The position numbers and the translations under genes are program-made. The notes below the pieces were generated by a model, which saw only the letters and a program-made list of their open reading frames with translations, had not been told where the DNA came from and searched no databases. A stretch of DNA of 64,000 nucleotides, taken from positions 1 through 64,000 of the IMG/VR virus record IMGVR_UViG_3300042691_027019. One strand, given 5' to 3'. Numbering within the stretch: the first letter of the stretch is position 1; every line of letters begins with the position of its first letter. This stretch comes from a virus. Below, one piece after another: positions 7,266 to 15,284 of this stretch.

Positions 7266-8474
7266 TTATTGTATTAAACCGTAGAGTTCTGGAAATGTTT
7301 TTTCAAAATTTTCCCCACGATTTTTATCAACTTTTGCAATTTTATACATTAATTTCTCTTTCCAATCGGTAATATTGTAATCTTTGTTGTTCATATAATT
7401 CAAAGCAACTGTTATTTCATCGCTTTTTGTATGATTTTTAAATTTATCATTAATTTTTTCTTTAATTGCTTGTGGTATTCTTTGTACATCAAACTCAATG
7501 GGTTTGTGGAGTATATTAATATGCCAGAAGTCTGGTTTTAACTCTTTAATAAATTGCTCAATCTCGTCTAGATACAATATGTTCATGACATTTATTGTGG
7601 TACAAATCTGTGTAGAAAGATTATTCATACCTGCACTTTTTATTTTATAGATATTTTCTTTAACGTCACTCCATACAGCAGAGTGTCTTTGATATTCAAA
7701 TCTCTTTGCTACATCGTCGATACTGAATGCTAGTTCTATTCTTTTAAATTTAGGCCATATGTTTTTTATCGCATTTTCTGGATACACTGTGCCGTTTGTA
7801 TTATAATGTACTTCTATCATTGAAGCAGATCCTGTAGCGATACATTTTTGTAATATAGAAAATTGTTCTTCAATCAATAGAGGTTCTCCGCCTGTAAATT
7901 CAAAAAATCTAATATTTTCTAATACTGAATCTAAATCTTCAAAATATTTTACAGATTGTCTAGGCCATTGTCCTAATTGATTAATTTTTTTAAGACGTTC
8001 AACTGCAACAGTATTATTTTTATTCTCTTTTATTTTCTCATTGGACCACTGAGAACTAGAAATTTCATTACATATCCTACATTTTAGATTACAGATATTA
8101 CCTAAACGCATGGTTAAATCGTATAGAGTGTTTATGTTTTTTTCAATGTTATATTTTCCTAATAGATTAAAATTTGGTTTTTCCCAGATGTGCATTCTTT
8201 GTGATTTTTTTCCGGCTGATTCTTCTTTCCAGCATGCTTCGCACTGTTTGGGTTTACTACCAGATAGAAATTCTTGTCGAAGATTGTTCATGTAATTGGA
8301 ATTTATAACATCATTGATAGAACTGTTATGCACAGAAAGATTGTTGCCTTGATCGTCTTTGATGGGTTCGTTGTATATGCAACAGGGTCTAAATTCTCCC
8401 ATAGGATTTACATCCAAAGAAGTCCATGGTCTATGACAAATGTATTTTTGTTGATATTTTTTTATTTCGGTCAT
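7266..8474 (-). CDS. Radical SAM protein with extra Cys motifs (twitch/SPASM-like)
   Basis: A 402-residue radical SAM enzyme. The core motif C128-NLK-C132-RI-C135 binds the 4Fe-4S cluster that cleaves S-adenosylmethionine, and FEFTGGEPLL near residue 190 is the GGEP SAM-binding element. Before the core are C13, a CC pair at 31-32 in the context GEFRPCC, and CEAC at 78-81; such Cys sets ligate an auxiliary cluster in SPASM/twitch proteins, here placed N-terminally. Members of this family modify peptides or other substrates. The gene sits between portal gp20 and the small prohead genes with very short gaps, so it is probably expressed with the head operon. Substrate unknown. Confidence 0.85.
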   Translation of the reverse strand: MTEIKKYQQKYICHRPWTSLDVNPMGEFRPCCIYNEPIKDDQGNNLSVHNSSINDVINSNYMNNLRQEFLSGSKPKQCEACWKEESAGKKSQRMHIWEKPNFNLLGKYNIEKNINTLYDLTMRLGNICNLKCRICNEISSSQWSNEKIKENKNNTVAVERLKKINQLGQWPRQSVKYFEDLDSVLENIRFFEFTGGEPLLIEEQFSILQKCIATGSASMIEVHYNTNGTVYPENAIKNIWPKFKRIELAFSIDDVAKRFEYQRHSAVWSDVKENIYKIKSAGMNNLSTQICTTINVMNILYLDEIEQFIKELKPDFWHINILHKPIEFDVQRIPQAIKEKINDKFKNHTKSDEITVALNYMNNKDYNITDWKEKLMYKIAKVDKNRGENFEKTFPELYGLIQ

Positions 8475-8487
8475 TTACTGTATTGTT

Positions 8488-10185
8488 TTATACAGTAGCC
8501 CCGCCGCCTGGTGTAGTGCCTGGTGTTCCACCTGGTCCTGTAGGTGCTGAACCTGGTGCTGCTGCTCCTGCTTCTGGAGTTGGATTTTCAAATTGATCTA
8601 GATCAGTTTGCACTGCTGATTGACTGACTCCAGCAGTCCTTAATTCTGTGGTTTTGGTCTGTTTCTTCTGTGCCACTGCATTCTCCTCAGACCATAATGT
8701 GCTGTTTTGTGCCATTTCTTCTTCAGATAATCCTAAGAATCTTTTCAATGCAAAACGTTTGCTCATGTAAGGCAACTCCGCCACTTGTACAAATGTTCCC
8801 ACTCGACTTTGATCCATCTCTGTTTGTCTGTATTGTGCAAAGTTTTGTGGTGGATTGAATTTAATTTCAAACGTGCTGTTATCGATACTGTAACCTTTAT
8901 TTTTAATCCATAGTTTAAACTCTTCGTCAAAAACTGGAGCAATCAAACTCTGTAATCTTTCGCAATATTTGTTAAATCTTAATTCTTGAATGTATGCTGT
9001 GCCCACTCTACCATCGTTGTATTGTTGAGCTCCGTCATCTGCACCTGTAGGCAAGTATGAGCTTGGAATTCTTAAACCTCTGTACAATTTGTTAGTGAAA
9101 TATCTTAAATCGTCAATCTCTCCTAGGTTAGTTCCACCTGGCAGTGTGTCCACTTTCGATCCACGACCTTCTGCTGTTTGTGGGAAGAAGTAATCTTCAT
9201 TGATACTCATTGGGTTATATGTGGCGTCGATATAACTCATTCCGCCCGATGTGCTAGGAATTCTTCTTTGATTGATCTCGTTTTTAACTCGCTCAACAAA
9301 TTGCATCGCCAAGTGTGTCGGCATGTTGCCCACATCGATATAGAATACTCTTCGCTCTGGTGCTCTTTGTACTCGATAAATGATGATTGCGTCTTCTAAT
9401 AATTCTTTTTGTTTGTAAACTTTGAATACTTGTTCCAACACTGATTGACCAAACGGGAATAGATTGTCCATACCATCTGATAGACTCATATGTACCACGT
9501 GTTCGGCTTCTATGTTGTATTGATTCATGGTTCTGTAGAATCTTCCGCCTGAGCCTCCGGTTGGATAGCTAGTGTTTAATCCTGTACCAGCACCTGCATA
9601 GTTCTGTTGATATGGTCCTGTGCCTGTGCCACCATACAATTGGTTGGGTGCAATCTGTGTCACAGATAATTTTTGTAGATTAGGATTGATGTCTCGAATA
9701 ATATATTGCTCTGGTACTTTGCCTTCAGATTCGTTAACGATAATCCTGTCAATCTTCGCAGGATCCATGTATAACCATTTGTTGGTTTCTGGATCTCTTA
9801 CAAAGAAACAATCTCCGTATTTTAGACAGTTTCTAAAGATACGAAATATTCTTCTAGTGAATCTGTTGCTCTTGGTCCACTGTTGTAGAGCTTTTTTTAA
9901 TAATTTTACTTCGGTCTCTGTGACATCGTCTTTGAACACAAGATCAAAAGGTGTTTCGTTTTCTTCATTGCTCTGTGTGCAAAATTCTGCAAGAATATCC
10001 AGAGCTGCATTGATCTCTGAATCATTGTCCATTTGATCATATTGAAAATATCTCTGTATTCTGTTCGGATGTCCTGTGTACACATCAGGCAGATACGATG
10101 AATAATTTCTTTTTGCGAAATTAGGTACCTTATCTCCGCTTATGGGCGATCCTTGTGGTTCTTTGAAATATTTTTTCCAACTCAT
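8488..10185 (-). CDS. 20: Portal vertex protein gp20
   Basis: A 565-residue portal protein that forms the dodecameric ring at the head vertex through which DNA passes and to which the terminase docks. Recognisable features are the N-terminal segment MSWKKYFKEPQGSPI, the helix DSEINAALDILAEFCTQ, the stretch YGDCFFVRDP, IIVYR-like portal strand (DAIIIYRVQRAPERRVFYIDV), and RIPSSYLPTG. It is a normal length for the family. The C-terminal 30 residues are a Pro/Gly/Thr/Ala tail (PGSAPTGPGG) that is probably disordered. It begins the minus-strand head gene series. Confidence 0.94.
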   Translation of the reverse strand: MSWKKYFKEPQGSPISGDKVPNFAKRNYSSYLPDVYTGHPNRIQRYFQYDQMDNDSEINAALDILAEFCTQSNEENETPFDLVFKDDVTETEVKLLKKALQQWTKSNRFTRRIFRIFRNCLKYGDCFFVRDPETNKWLYMDPAKIDRIIVNESEGKVPEQYIIRDINPNLQKLSVTQIAPNQLYGGTGTGPYQQNYAGAGTGLNTSYPTGGSGGRFYRTMNQYNIEAEHVVHMSLSDGMDNLFPFGQSVLEQVFKVYKQKELLEDAIIIYRVQRAPERRVFYIDVGNMPTHLAMQFVERVKNEINQRRIPSTSGGMSYIDATYNPMSINEDYFFPQTAEGRGSKVDTLPGGTNLGEIDDLRYFTNKLYRGLRIPSSYLPTGADDGAQQYNDGRVGTAYIQELRFNKYCERLQSLIAPVFDEEFKLWIKNKGYSIDNSTFEIKFNPPQNFAQYRQTEMDQSRVGTFVQVAELPYMSKRFALKRFLGLSEEEMAQNSTLWSEENAVAQKKQTKTTELRTAGVSQSAVQTDLDQFENPTPEAGAAAPGSAPTGPGGTPGTTPGGGATV

Positions 10186-10199
10186 ATTTTATTCACTTA

Positions 10200-12413
10200 T
10201 TATACTAGAGAAGGCCCCACTTTATCAACCATTTGATATGTTTTTTTGGTATTCTTCTCTGTAGCCACTGCTATTGCTACTTGCTTATTTAATAGCTCAT
10301 TGGTGGCTTTGGTAGCTTCCAATAGCTGTTTGGCTGTTTGGTTATATTCCATCATGTACTGAGTTTGACGTGCATCGGGTGCAGTTTTGTTATAATCAGC
10401 GGTTTCTTCCGGATTTAGCACTCTTTCGCCTGCATGCACCTTTAACATGGTGGTTTTGGGCTCAAATGGTAAACCTATTTCTCCTAGAGTTCCGCTAGCC
10501 CTGCTAACAGGGTGTACTTTGCCACTGTAATCGGCCTGTCCGGCCATGGACATTAATCCCCCTGCTACTGCTCCTACTGCAGTGCCGATTGGTCCAAAAT
10601 AAGATCCTACTGCGGCTCCGGTCAGCGCTCCAGATAACACTCCTAATGCTTTTCCAGTTTCAGTTTCCGATCCCGCTAGGTTTGATCCCACCCCGGCGAC
10701 CAGTCCGCCCACACCGTACCCCGCCATGGGTGATTTGATAAAAGATTTGCCTGCCTGTTTGGCCGTGCCTCCCATGCCGCTGAACATGCTGGCTCCTCCT
10801 GCCATGTTGGCCTGCTTCAGTGCCATGAATGTGCCCGCGTACACCACTCCTATCTGTGTGGCTTTGTCTAGAATGTAACTGGATAATTTCGTTCCTACAT
10901 AAAGCAATGCTTTGGTAGCAGGACTCATGGAATTTATGGTTGCTGCCAACATTTGGACTCCCATGTTTGTGCCATCAATGCCTTTGCCCAGTGTTCCGCC
11001 TAGATAGGCAAAAAATCCAGTTTCGATTGATTGGAAGCTGGCGCTGAGTGTTTTTGAAGCATTTTCAAATTGGCTCAATGAATTGGTTAGTGAGCTCTGT
11101 CTTTTCAGTGCTTCTGCAGATACTGAGTCAAGGTTCATTTGAGCTGTAGCAAATCTATTAACTCCCCCAAGCAGTTTATCTATAAAAGGTACCACGCCAT
11201 AGTCCGCAAGATCTCCAAAAGTTTTCTTACTTGATTTGGCTTCATCCTGCATCATCCTTAGAGCCGTGGCAGTGTCGATCTGTCCGCTAGTTAATTGTTT
11301 TACTATGGCTCCAGACCCTCGCATGATCATCACTAATTCTTCGGCGGCTTTTGTAGTAGGCACTCCTTGGCTGGCAATTAAATCCAACAATCCGGTCTTA
11401 AGTTCTGGCGCAAAACTGGTTATACCTGCAGCGAAAGTCTGTAGTCTAAGCTGTGTCTCTTTGGTCTGCTTGCTCATGAATGACATAAAGTTGGTCTGTG
11501 TCATCTGAGCTTGTAATTCTTTTTGCAATGATTGGCGACTCTGACCTGTGAGTTTGGATAATTTGTCCATCTCTACAACTAATTCTCTTGCAGCAGCCTG
11601 CTGAGTTTTGGTATCTCTAATGTCAATACTGCCAGTCAAACGTGATATGTTCAGTGTGGTTAATAGTGCTTCGTTTAGATCGTCCACAGTCAAACCTAGC
11701 GGTGCTAGATATTCTATGTTGGCAGTTCTAAATTCTTTAGACAGCCTGCTAAAATTAGTGGCTCCTAGAGTGGTGCTGCCATACAGTGCTGACAGACTCT
11801 GACTGTTGTCTTTGATCAGTTTCGTAAAATCTTCTATGGGCAATCCTGCTGCGGCTGCTGTCTCTCTTAATTTAACAAGGTCTTGACCGAACGATGCTCC
11901 TACAGAACTCAATGTTCTATAGATATCTACGTTGCTCTGCAGGCTGGAACCTATGCCAACAACCACATCGCCAAATCCGCCTAATCTTCCTTTGAATACT
12001 GATGTATACTCGTCAATCTTGCCAGATCCTTTATGGGCAGCTGATCCAAATGCTTTTACAAACTCTGTGGCTTTTTTGTGTTTTTCTGCTGCTTCTGTGG
12101 CTGCTGCAGAACTTAATCCGGCTGCTCTGTATGATTGATAAAAACCTTTTTCTAATTTTTCTGATGCCTCTAACAAATCCAACTGTTTCTTAGTTCCTTT
12201 ATCAACAGCCGTGTTAAAATCTTCTAAATCTTTTTCTGACATTTTCAACATCAATGCGTGTTTTTTTAACTCTGTATTGATGTTGCGTATCTGTGCTGGG
12301 TTTAAATTACCTTTTTTTAGCTCTTCGGTTAGATCTTTTATGATTTTTTTATTCGTCTCTTGATTGCTCTTTGCTGAAGCTTCCAGTATCTTCTTAATAT
12401 CCTGCTCGTCCAT
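10200..12413 (-). CDS. Probable tail tape measure protein
   Basis: A 737-residue protein. The first half is Lys/Glu/Gln/Leu-rich helical sequence (LTEELKKGNLNPAQIRN), the middle has long amphipathic helices, and residues about 540-630 are a Gly/Ala-rich hydrophobic section (GYGVGGLVAGVGSN, ALTGAAVGSYFGPIG) like the membrane-active region of tape measure proteins. The C-terminal 60 residues return to charged helix. At about 0.15 nm per residue, known for tape measures, it would fit a tail of about 110 nm. Its divergent neighbour is gp26, a tail-assembly factor. T4 gp29 does this job; sequence similarity to gp29 is not evident to me, so I give no symbol. Confidence 0.7.
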   Translation of the reverse strand: MDEQDIKKILEASAKSNQETNKKIIKDLTEELKKGNLNPAQIRNINTELKKHALMLKMSEKDLEDFNTAVDKGTKKQLDLLEASEKLEKGFYQSYRAAGLSSAAATEAAEKHKKATEFVKAFGSAAHKGSGKIDEYTSVFKGRLGGFGDVVVGIGSSLQSNVDIYRTLSSVGASFGQDLVKLRETAAAAGLPIEDFTKLIKDNSQSLSALYGSTTLGATNFSRLSKEFRTANIEYLAPLGLTVDDLNEALLTTLNISRLTGSIDIRDTKTQQAAARELVVEMDKLSKLTGQSRQSLQKELQAQMTQTNFMSFMSKQTKETQLRLQTFAAGITSFAPELKTGLLDLIASQGVPTTKAAEELVMIMRGSGAIVKQLTSGQIDTATALRMMQDEAKSSKKTFGDLADYGVVPFIDKLLGGVNRFATAQMNLDSVSAEALKRQSSLTNSLSQFENASKTLSASFQSIETGFFAYLGGTLGKGIDGTNMGVQMLAATINSMSPATKALLYVGTKLSSYILDKATQIGVVYAGTFMALKQANMAGGASMFSGMGGTAKQAGKSFIKSPMAGYGVGGLVAGVGSNLAGSETETGKALGVLSGALTGAAVGSYFGPIGTAVGAVAGGLMSMAGQADYSGKVHPVSRASGTLGEIGLPFEPKTTMLKVHAGERVLNPEETADYNKTAPDARQTQYMMEYNQTAKQLLEATKATNELLNKQVAIAVATEKNTKKTYQMVDKVGPSLV

Positions 12414-12440
12414 GCTTTAAAAACCCCTAAAATATGCCCA

Positions 12441-12448
12441 TATAAATA
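12441..12448 (+). promoter_or_regulatory. Consensus late promoter for gp26
   Basis: An exact TATAAATA, the T4 late promoter element recognised by gp55-RNA polymerase, 44 bases before the gp26 ATG. It points rightward inside the 79-base divergent gap. Confidence 0.75.
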
Positions 12449-12474
12449 TAGACAGGCACATATATTATAGTGTA

Positions 12475-12482
12475 TATTTATA
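12475..12482 (-). promoter_or_regulatory. Consensus late promoter for tape measure and head genes
   Basis: The minus strand reads an exact TATAAATA, 61 bases before the ATG at 12413. Together with the plus-strand copy at 12441-12448 the two promoters face away through each other, so their transcripts would overlap by a few tens of bases at the 5' ends. Confidence 0.75.
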
Positions 12483-12492
12483 GAATACAAAA

Positions 12493-13350
12493 ATGACAGA
12501 AAACACAAACCCGTTAAAACGCTACTATAGACAACCGCAAATCAGCATACAGTTGCCTAGTAGAGAGCGATATTATCCTGCAAATGTGGTACAAAAAACT
12601 ACCACAGGCGAACACCCTGTGCTGCCCATGACTGCTATGGATGAATTAGCATTCCGTACACCAGACAGCATGATGAGTGGACAGGCCACTGTGGATGTTA
12701 TTCGTAGTTGTATCCCCACAATACAGGATCCATGGCAACTGGTGAATTATGATATTGACACTGTGTTGATTGCGATTAGAATTGCGAGTTATGGCGAAAC
12801 TATGGAAATGACTTCTGTAGTGCCTGGGACCAACGAATCAATAACTCATACAGTGAATCTACCACAGATGTTGGAGCAGATAAAAAAAGATCAAATCACA
12901 GATCAATGCACTCTACAAGACGGTTTAACTGTGCAGGTTAGTCCATTAACTTATAAACAGATCACTGAATCTCAATTAAAAACATTTGAACAACAGAGAA
13001 TCTATGCACAAGTGTCACAGAGCGAAATGACAGCGGAAGAAAAAACTCGAAGATTTACAGAAAGTTTCCGAATATTGAGTGACCTTAACATGAGTTTGTT
13101 AGTGAGTAACATACAAAAAATTACTCTACCGTCTGGAGAATCGGTAACTGATCGCAATCAAATCAAAGAATTTATACAGAATGCTGATGCTAAAACAATC
13201 AAAGATTTAGAGAACAAATTAGCAGACATAAGACAGCAGGGTTCGATCAAACCAGTTAGAATCAAATCCACAGAAGAACAAATCAAAGCAGGCGCTCCTG
13301 CCTCATACGAAGTGCCGATCACTTTTGATAACGCAAATTTTTTCGTATAA
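12493..13350 (+). CDS. 26: Baseplate hub assembly / tail chaperone gp26 (zero-frame product)
   Basis: A 285-residue protein of the T4 gp26 baseplate family. Conserved family features are RYYRQPQISIQLPSRERYYP at the N-terminus, LPMTAMDELAFRTPD, SGQATVDVIRSCIP and IAIRIASYGE. gp26 acts in assembly of the baseplate hub and is not a major virion component. It is transcribed divergently from the tape measure gene. The last codons (GCA AAT TTT TTC GTA, stop) contain the heptamer A-AAT-TTT, a canonical -1 slippery sequence, and the -1 frame is open for 77 more codons. I therefore infer two products: this 285-residue form and a 360-residue frameshifted form, as for lambda gpG/gpGT-type tail chaperones. 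Confidence 0.88.
   Translation: MTENTNPLKRYYRQPQISIQLPSRERYYPANVVQKTTTGEHPVLPMTAMDELAFRTPDSMMSGQATVDVIRSCIPTIQDPWQLVNYDIDTVLIAIRIASYGETMEMTSVVPGTNESITHTVNLPQMLEQIKKDQITDQCTLQDGLTVQVSPLTYKQITESQLKTFEQQRIYAQVSQSEMTAEEKTRRFTESFRILSDLNMSLLVSNIQKITLPSGESVTDRNQIKEFIQNADAKTIKDLENKLADIRQQGSIKPVRIKSTEEQIKAGAPASYEVPITFDNANFFV
13335..13341 (+). promoter_or_regulatory. Predicted -1 ribosomal frameshift site A_AAT_TTT
   Basis: The heptamer fits X_XXY_YYZ exactly in the gp26 reading frame (last base of GCA, then AAT, TTT). The gp26 stop is two sense codons downstream (TTC, GTA). After slippage, translation enters a frame that ends at 13574. No strong stimulatory stem is obvious downstream; a short CCTT/AAGG stem at about 13397-13411 is the best seen. 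Confidence 0.65.
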
Positions 13351-13574
13351 AACTACTCACACTCTCGGAATCTGACATTATAAAATATTTGAAAGACCTT
13401 GATAGTGAAGGTAAAAGTATCAAACACGAATTATTAAAAATCTGCTGGTACATGCGAGGCGGAGTAACTTACCAAGAAGCGCTGCATATGAGTGCTGGCG
13501 AAAGAAACATTGTGGCAGATATTGTGAAAGATAATTTAGAGACCACTAAGAAAACCGGACAACCATTCTTTTAA
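13341..13574 (+). CDS. C-terminal extension of gp26 reached by -1 frameshift
   Basis: This 77-codon open segment continues from the slippery site in the -1 frame and ends with KKTGQPFF. It contains a Trp/Tyr-rich helix region (LLKICWYMRGGVTYQEAL) and a charged helix. There is no ATG and no Shine-Dalgarno that would start it independently; the only alternative is a TTG at 13389 with no ribosome binding site, which would leave 61 residues. The conserved-looking WYMRGG section argues for real coding. In long-tailed phages the frameshifted C-terminal domain of the tail chaperone binds the tape measure protein, and the probable tape measure gene is the divergent neighbour. T4 gp51 might be the functional counterpart; I cannot show homology. 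Confidence 0.7.
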   Translation, partial: FRIKLLTLSESDIIKYLKDLDSEGKSIKHELLKICWYMRGGVTYQEALHMSAGERNIVADIVKDNLETTKKTGQPFF

Positions 13575-13577
13575 AAC

Positions 13578-14081
13578 ATGCAAGCCACAGAATACATAAC
13601 ACGCTGGATGAAAGAGTTTGTGGAGGTGGAACATCCTGTGTTTGCAGGATTACCAGCATGTCCTTATGCTCGTCAAGCTCGACTGCAGGGACGAGTGCGA
13701 ATGATACACATGACTTCAGCAGAACCTGACAGCAATTGCTGGCAGCATATTGAGAATACTGATTTTGATAAAACTGACGCACTGGTGCTGATACTGGATC
13801 CCAAACGATGGACTTTAAAATACACCCACGATGTGGTAGATCAATTAAACTCTGTGTTCATGCCAAAGGATGTGGTGGTATTGGAAGATCATCCTAGTCA
13901 AAAAGAAGAGATCCATGGAGTGACAGTGAACAACGGTCGCTACATTCTATTGCTATGTCAACGTCTCAGCACACTGAATCGATTCTCAGAAATATTGAAA
14001 AAAAAAGGCTACTATGATCAGTGGTCTAAAAAGAATATTGCTGATGTGGTTACTTGGCGCCTAGGTCAGCGATCCGAGTAA
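13578..14081 (+). CDS. Conserved hypothetical protein with CPYA motif (DUF1415-like)
   Basis: A 167-residue protein. The N-terminal half has WMKEFVEVEHPVF followed by PACPYARQARLQGRV, a Cys-Pro-aromatic-Ala motif reminiscent of DUF1415-type proteins. The middle strand DALVLILDP and the C-terminal LLLCQRLSTLNRFSE complete an apparent alpha/beta fold. No catalytic function is established for the family to my knowledge. The ATG is 3 bases after the frameshift extension's stop, so it belongs to the gp26 transcript. Its 3' end overlaps the convergent minus-strand gene by 32 bases. Confidence 0.65.
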   Translation: MQATEYITRWMKEFVEVEHPVFAGLPACPYARQARLQGRVRMIHMTSAEPDSNCWQHIENTDFDKTDALVLILDPKRWTLKYTHDVVDQLNSVFMPKDVVVLEDHPSQKEEIHGVTVNNGRYILLLCQRLSTLNRFSEILKKKGYYDQWSKKNIADVVTWRLGQRSE

Positions 14082-14805
14082 TCTCACTGTCTTTCATGCA
14101 GGCCTGTCGATACTGCTCCACATTCTTGCTCCACTTCTGACCAGTCCACCACTGAAATCCTGGAATCGAACTCTTGTAAATGGAACTCTTCTCATAGCCT
14201 GGCCCTAGGTAGAGATAACGACAGTGTTTCGCTGCTGCCCATTCAATCTCCATCTCCAGTGATATCATGCCGATGTCTTCTGTGTTGCAGTGCATGTGAG
14301 TCTCAATGCCGGTCATATAGGGCACATCATCGTCAAAATTTTCATCGTTTACATCATCTTGCCAGCGATATTTTTTAATTTTTGTAAAGCCAATCATGTT
14401 GCTCACATCGTCGATGTAGTATACCAGGAAGCTGTCTCGCTGATGTATGTGTCGCAGTGGATTGTAGAGGTCGCGATAGCCCTTCTTCTTTAGGAAAGAG
14501 TGATAGAGAGTTTCCATGCCGGTCAACTTCAACATGCTGTCCACTGGGCGTATCTCCAGCATCTGTATGGGCTGCCCACGCACTTCGCGTCTGCGCGGTT
14601 TTTTTAACAGGCCCGGTCGCAACTCTATGCGAGTGCTGCGCGACTGATACCAGCATTCATGACCCTGATAGGGAGTGTCATCTGCCAACCATCCCTGCTC
14701 CAATGGATCGTCTTCCTCATTGCCATCTAGATATGCACGCAATCGAAAATGTTGAAAATCCTGCTGTTCCTGTTTGCCGGTAATGTGATCGAATATTAAT
14801 TCCAT
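14050..14805 (-). CDS. Arginyl/leucyl-tRNA-protein transferase-like (GNAT fold) protein
   Basis: A 251-residue protein. The C-terminal half resembles the GNAT-fold domain of aminoacyl-tRNA-protein transferases (Ate1/Bpt): LVYYIDDVSNMIGFTKIKKY, then ISLEMEIEWAAAKHCRYLYLG and a YKSSIPGFQWWTG section, matching the family pattern Y-L-Y-L-G-x-W... Y-K-x-F-x-P. Such enzymes attach an amino acid to a protein N-terminus and mark it for degradation; in a phage they could target host proteins, which is speculation. The N-terminal Cys cluster of eukaryotic Ate1 is not visible. It is the only minus-strand gene of its immediate area and converges on the CPYA gene. Confidence 0.55.
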   Translation of the reverse strand: MELIFDHITGKQEQQDFQHFRLRAYLDGNEEDDPLEQGWLADDTPYQGHECWYQSRSTRIELRPGLLKKPRRREVRGQPIQMLEIRPVDSMLKLTGMETLYHSFLKKKGYRDLYNPLRHIHQRDSFLVYYIDDVSNMIGFTKIKKYRWQDDVNDENFDDDVPYMTGIETHMHCNTEDIGMISLEMEIEWAAAKHCRYLYLGPGYEKSSIYKSSIPGFQWWTGQKWSKNVEQYRQACMKDSEITRIADLGAK

Positions 14806-14828
14806 GTGTGATATTTAAACACTGTGAT

Positions 14829-14847
14829 AGATGTGCTCTGCACATCT
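14829..14847. repeat. Inverted repeat, 8-bp stem
   Basis: AGATGTGC and GCACATCT flank a TCT loop. The stem is perfect. Confidence 0.7.
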
Positions 14848-14894
14848 GAAACTCGCTTGCGCTCGTTTCATTTGTCTTCGATGTGATTGTAAGC

Positions 14895-14911
14895 ATGATG
14901 CGTAGCATCGT
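14895..14911. repeat. Inverted repeat, 7-bp stem
   Basis: ATGATGC and GCATCGT flank a GTA loop; one pair is a G-T wobble. Confidence 0.55.
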
Positions 14912-14940
14912 GCGTCGTATGTGGTAGATGAGCAGTCGTA

Positions 14941-14962
14941 ATTCAGCTGTTTCCAGCTGAAT
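14941..14962. repeat. Inverted repeat, 9-bp perfect stem
   Basis: ATTCAGCTG and CAGCTGAAT flank a TTTC loop. This is the strongest of the hairpins in the intergenic region. Confidence 0.75.
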
Positions 14963-15064
14963 CAACTTGAACTGACGCATGTGGTGAGTTCGCAGTCTCC
15001 ATACATCGCTGCTGACGCCGGGCGGTTGTGCTGTACCCGTTAGCTCATTCATTACAACGCGAGC

Positions 15065-15096
15065 CTGTGCGATCTCTGTATGATAATCTCGCACGG
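15065..15096. repeat. Inverted repeat, 8-bp stem
   Basis: CTGTGCGA and TCGCACGG pair (one G-T wobble) around a 16-base loop. Confidence 0.5.
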
Positions 15097-15284
15097 ACCT
15101 GGAGTTGGATCTGTTTCCCAGAGCTCCATCATTTGCCTGTTGCATCGAGTGATTCGCCGCCCACGCTAATGGGAGTAGTTCACTGTTTTACCAAAGATGC
15201 TATAGAGCCTATTGAAATTTTTTTTGATTTTAAAGTGCCTGTTTCATGTGTATATAATATGCGTATATTATTCTGGAGTGATTC

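Larger units (their letters stand above)
14806..15284. other. 479-bp intergenic region rich in perfect hairpins
   Basis: No convincing gene is present. The sequence looks noticeably more GC-rich and less biased than its surroundings. It holds several perfect or near-perfect inverted repeats (14829-14847, 14848-14869, 14896-14912, 14941-14962, 15065-15096) and separates a minus-strand gene from a plus-strand operon, so it must also hold divergent promoters. A TATAAT at 15253-15258 precedes the GIY-YIG gene without a good -35. Candidates are a structured RNA, a replication origin or an element captured from another genome. Confidence 0.5.

Noticed and set aside
13389-13574. Separate TTG-started gene after gp26
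   Set aside because: No Shine-Dalgarno precedes the TTG, and the frame is open back to the slippery heptamer in gp26. A frameshift extension is the simpler reading.
14717-15145. Minus-strand open frame of 142 codons over the hairpin region
   Set aside because: It overlaps the start of the arginyltransferase-like gene in another frame, has no ribosome binding site, an unconvincing composition, and passes through several perfect hairpins. The hairpins explain the sequence better.
15253-15258. TATAAT as sigma70 promoter of the GIY-YIG gene
   Set aside because: Kept only as a note: no -35 hexamer occurs at 16-18 bases; the nearest TTGATT is 23 bases away.
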